Assembly: GCF_030817215.1 (NCBI RefSeq) | Contig: NZ_JAUSZA010000001.1 | Location: 5,058,501-5,122,500, forward strand | Direction: 5' to 3' | Source: Paenibacillus sp. V4I3 | GTDB lineage: Bacteria > Bacillota > Bacilli > Paenibacillales > NBRC-103111 | DNA: 64,000 nucleotides | In this document: positions 62,067 to 64,000 of the stretch, piece by piece | Layout of the letters: every line of letters starts with the position of its first letter | How positions within the stretch are numbered: the first letter of the stretch is position 1 | Program-made: the position numbers and the translations under genes | The notes under the pieces: generated by a model | What the model was told of the DNA's origin: nothing | What the model saw: the letters and a program-made list of their open reading frames with translations, nothing else | Database searches by the model: none

Positions 62067-62783
62067 ATGAAAAAGAAGTTGGTACTTGTAATAACTCTGG
62101 CTTTATGCGTAGGGACTTTGGGTTGGGAGAAGTACTCAGCCTTTGCCATGTCAACCGAGACGAACACGCCGAAAGAAAACACTATTACCTTGTTTGAAAA
62201 CACAACCCTACTCAGCGATAACGGGACTACGATCGGGATACTGGCTCCCCAAAAGGTTACAATACTTAATACAAGCCAAAGAAGAGTAGGGCATGGGGAA
62301 GGGTATTTAGTGCCTATCTACCAGATCTCTACTTGGGTCGGCAAGGCGTGGATTATGCCATTCAATGCAGCGCTTGGAGAGCAAGTTCCGTCCCAAGCGA
62401 ATCTTGAATTATTCGGTGTTGAGCCGATATACTTCGATCCGGGCCTTACTAAGCCGACTTGGATTCAATTAGCCCCACAAACCGTCAAAATCAAGTCGAA
62501 ATGGGGAGACCGTTATCTGATCGAAATGCAGAACGGCGATAGGTGGATCGCTCCACGCTACGAATCGTTGTACGGTATGGAGGAGGTAAGGCGTGAGGTT
62601 CAACTCCAAAGTGAGACAAAGTTGCTTCGTTCCCCCTCTGGCTTGGAAACAGGTGCAGCGTTGAGCCCCAAAAAAGTAAAAGTGAATGAGGTGTGGCGCG
62701 ATTGGTGCCGCACCGAATCGTGGCTCGGGCCAGTCTGGTTCAAACTTCCTGAGATGGATACAGCTGTCGGGCAGTCAAAATAA
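62067..62783 (+). CDS. Secreted protein with SH3-like repeats
   Basis: 238 aa from ATG 62067 (GAAGGGAG about 14 bases upstream; GTG 62055 is the alternative). Signal peptide MKKKLVLVITLALCVGTLG ... SAFA. Three repeats of about 65 residues follow with a hydrophobic-P-x-x-V-x-V pattern and W-x-x-P/W at the end (LAPQKVTIL...AWIMPF; LAPQTVKIK...RWIAP; LSPKKVKVN...VWFKL), like bacterial SH3 domains. Probably wall-associated. The TAA stop begins TAACGAACGAG, a 5'-box-like sequence. Confidence 0.7.
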   Translation: MKKKLVLVITLALCVGTLGWEKYSAFAMSTETNTPKENTITLFENTTLLSDNGTTIGILAPQKVTILNTSQRRVGHGEGYLVPIYQISTWVGKAWIMPFNAALGEQVPSQANLELFGVEPIYFDPGLTKPTWIQLAPQTVKIKSKWGDRYLIEMQNGDRWIAPRYESLYGMEEVRREVQLQSETKLLRSPSGLETGAALSPKKVKVNEVWRDWCRTESWLGPVWFKLPEMDTAVGQSK

Positions 62784-62820
62784 CGAACGAGTTTTTGAAT
62801 GGATAATTTTTGACCTCTAA

Positions 62821-62898
62821 GATAACGAGGAAAAATAGTGAAGGATCTTACCTCGCGGTAGCTCCTCTTTTTGTTCATTCAAGTAACGGGTAGTTTTG
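62821..62898 (+). repeat. Intergenic cassette-type repeat, copy 20 (CTCCTCTTTT subtype)
   Basis: GATAACGAGGAAAAATAGTG, hairpin around CCTCGCGG, TAGCTCCTCTTTTTGTTC, 3' box AAGTAACGGGTAGTTTTG. Very similar to 5388 and 22226. Confidence 0.75.
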
Positions 62899-63037
62899 CA
62901 CAACGGTTTGAACCCCAGATGGGCTGTACATATTGTTGATTTTGCTTTCGGTTGCTATAGGTTCAACGATAATCACGTAAGCGGACGAATACGGCATATG
63001 ATGGGTATAAACCTACTTAAAGAGGAGTTGCGTTTCC

Positions 63038-63841
63038 ATGCCGATTTCATCAGGGACCCACTTGTTGTATACTGTTCATCTGGGTGACACCTTGTATACG
63101 ATTGCTGAACAATTGGGCACCAACGTACCGTCGCTAGTGCAGATTAATGCGTTATATCCATCTGTTACAGACCCCGACCGAATCTTTCCAGGTCAAGTAC
63201 TGGTAGCGAGATTGCCAGGTATGGCGGAGCAAAGCTCTGTTTTATATCAGGTTCAGCAGGGAGATACATTATTTAGGATCGCTGAACGTTTCTCTGTAAG
63301 CGTTGATATGTTGGCCGGACTCAACCAAATACAACATCCGGACATTCTCCGAGTGGCTCAGCTGTTGTTTATTGCCGCCTTCGTATACGTAGTAGAGCAG
63401 GGAGACTCTCTGTACAGGATCTCCCGCCGTTTCGGAACATCGATGAGCGAATTGATTCGAGCCAACCGAAACCGCCAGGGTTTATCACCTGATGTCATTT
63501 ATCCCGGTTTCCGTTTGGTCGTCCCGCTTCCGTCCTCGACGAATATCGTAGTGTTAGAGCCTTTGCCCGGAACGAGGATTGCTCCCGGACAGCATTTGAC
63601 GGGTAGCGCCCGAGCGTTCGAAGCGACGATAAATTACCAAATTCGCGACGCGATGGGGCGTTTCATTACGGAAGAACGAGCTGTAACGGCCGCACAAGGC
63701 GCTCCAGCCTTTGGATTATTCGACGTACAGCTCCAGTTTGATCAATCTCCCACTACACAAAACGGTACATTGATGGTGTACATACGCAGCGCCCGCGACG
63801 GCAGCATTCAAGATTTGGTGGAGGTTCCCGTCACTTTTTAA
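63038..63841 (+). CDS. LysM/Gmad2 spore-germination-type protein
   Basis: 267 aa, ATG with AGAGGAG upstream. Three LysM domains (about 9-58 YTVHLGDTLYTIAEQLG, 67-112 YQVQQGDTLFRIAERF, 114-162 YVVEQGDSLYRISRRFG) bind peptidoglycan. Residues 172-267 are a Gmad2 immunoglobulin-like domain (VVLEPLPGTRIAPGQHLTGSARAFEATINYQI), found in sporulation and germination proteins. No signal peptide, which is common for spore-coat or cortex LysM proteins. Confidence 0.88.
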   Translation: MPISSGTHLLYTVHLGDTLYTIAEQLGTNVPSLVQINALYPSVTDPDRIFPGQVLVARLPGMAEQSSVLYQVQQGDTLFRIAERFSVSVDMLAGLNQIQHPDILRVAQLLFIAAFVYVVEQGDSLYRISRRFGTSMSELIRANRNRQGLSPDVIYPGFRLVVPLPSSTNIVVLEPLPGTRIAPGQHLTGSARAFEATINYQIRDAMGRFITEERAVTAAQGAPAFGLFDVQLQFDQSPTTQNGTLMVYIRSARDGSIQDLVEVPVTF

Positions 63842-63849
63842 TATATCAA

Positions 63850-63912
63850 AAAACTACGCGGCTGCCGGCATGAATCGGCAGCCGCGTTGAGGTAACTGAC
63901 AGCATAGTGAAA
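63850..63912 (+). repeat. Intergenic cassette-type repeat, copy 21, also a strong hairpin
   Basis: ACGCGGCTGCCG and CGGCAGCCGCGT form a perfect 12-bp stem (63856-63887), followed by a 3'-box-like GTAACTGACAGCATAG. From 63913 to the window end nothing is recognised. Confidence 0.65.
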
Positions 63913-64000
63913 TAGAGTGAATAAATTTTATTTAGGAATTAAATAAACAAAGTGGTACATACTTACCAATTTTAAGCGGTGCTTTGTTACTTATTCTCGC

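Noticed and set aside
61967..62197. 76-codon frame starting MAMLSLIHATF
   Set aside because: It overlaps the SH3-like gene in another frame and becomes out-of-frame noise after the signal peptide region; the other frame has clear protein features.
62896..63087. 63-codon frame before the LysM gene
   Set aside because: It has no ribosome site, overlaps the well-supported LysM start in another frame, and has no protein-like pattern.

Overview
The window looks like a chromosomal segment of a spore-forming, S-layer-bearing Paenibacillus-type Bacillota. The evidence is SLH domains, LysM/Gmad2 and Spo0E-like proteins, a class III fructose-bisphosphatase, strong AGGAGG ribosome sites, GTG/TTG starts and very large secreted glycanases. 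No rRNA, tRNA or CRISPR array was seen.

Layout. 0-9.4 kb: a string of small, unrelated, mostly single + strand genes (SLH/copper-amine-oxidase-N protein, lipoprotein, DUF4177-like, DinB, membrane proteins, methyltransferase), nearly all separated by one family of 60-100 bp intergenic repeats. 9.4-21.3 kb: an island of about 11 kb with a LysR regulator, SsuABC-like importer, two MFS transporters, PrpF-family isomerase and malic enzyme, which looks like an organic acid uptake and catabolism unit. It lies between the two halves of a broken glutamine-amidotransferase-like gene. 21.3-32.8 kb: further small genes with repeats, an ABC-F protein, an IS1182-type element, a second IS110-type element, a sigma factor fused to a VOC domain, and an ORF-less group II intron. 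33.3-55.1 kb: an alpha-1,3-glucan (mutan) locus with three giant GH87 enzymes, an AraC-type response regulator, a sugar ABC importer without its own ATPase, and a sensor kinase. This block lacks the repeat. 55-64 kb: repeats return around a broken Spo0E-like gene, a YerD-like flavoprotein, fbp, a lipoprotein, an SH3-like protein and a LysM/Gmad2 protein.

The most interesting signal is the repeat family and what uses it. About 20 copies, all on the + strand, have a 5' box close to GCTAACGGAAACGATAGTT, a variable GC-rich hairpin, and a 3' box close to CTAACGGGCAGTTTAG. They separate genes in a cassette-like way, and several stop codons lie inside the 5' box. Both IS110/IS1111-type elements sit exactly at the TAACGG core of this repeat. 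Their long non-coding ends hold a conserved RNA-like region, bracketed by a covarying inverted repeat, that contains CTAACGG or TTAACGG; the variant in each RNA region equals the one in that element's own flank. This is what an RNA-guided (bridge RNA / seekRNA) recombinase aimed at the repeat should look like. A group II intron and an IS3-like mini-element have also landed in copies of the same repeat.

Decayed genes are frequent: a split amidotransferase, an amber-interrupted binding protein, and chemoreceptor, XRE regulator and Spo0E remnants. The first GH87 gene has a one-base frameshift just after its signal peptide.
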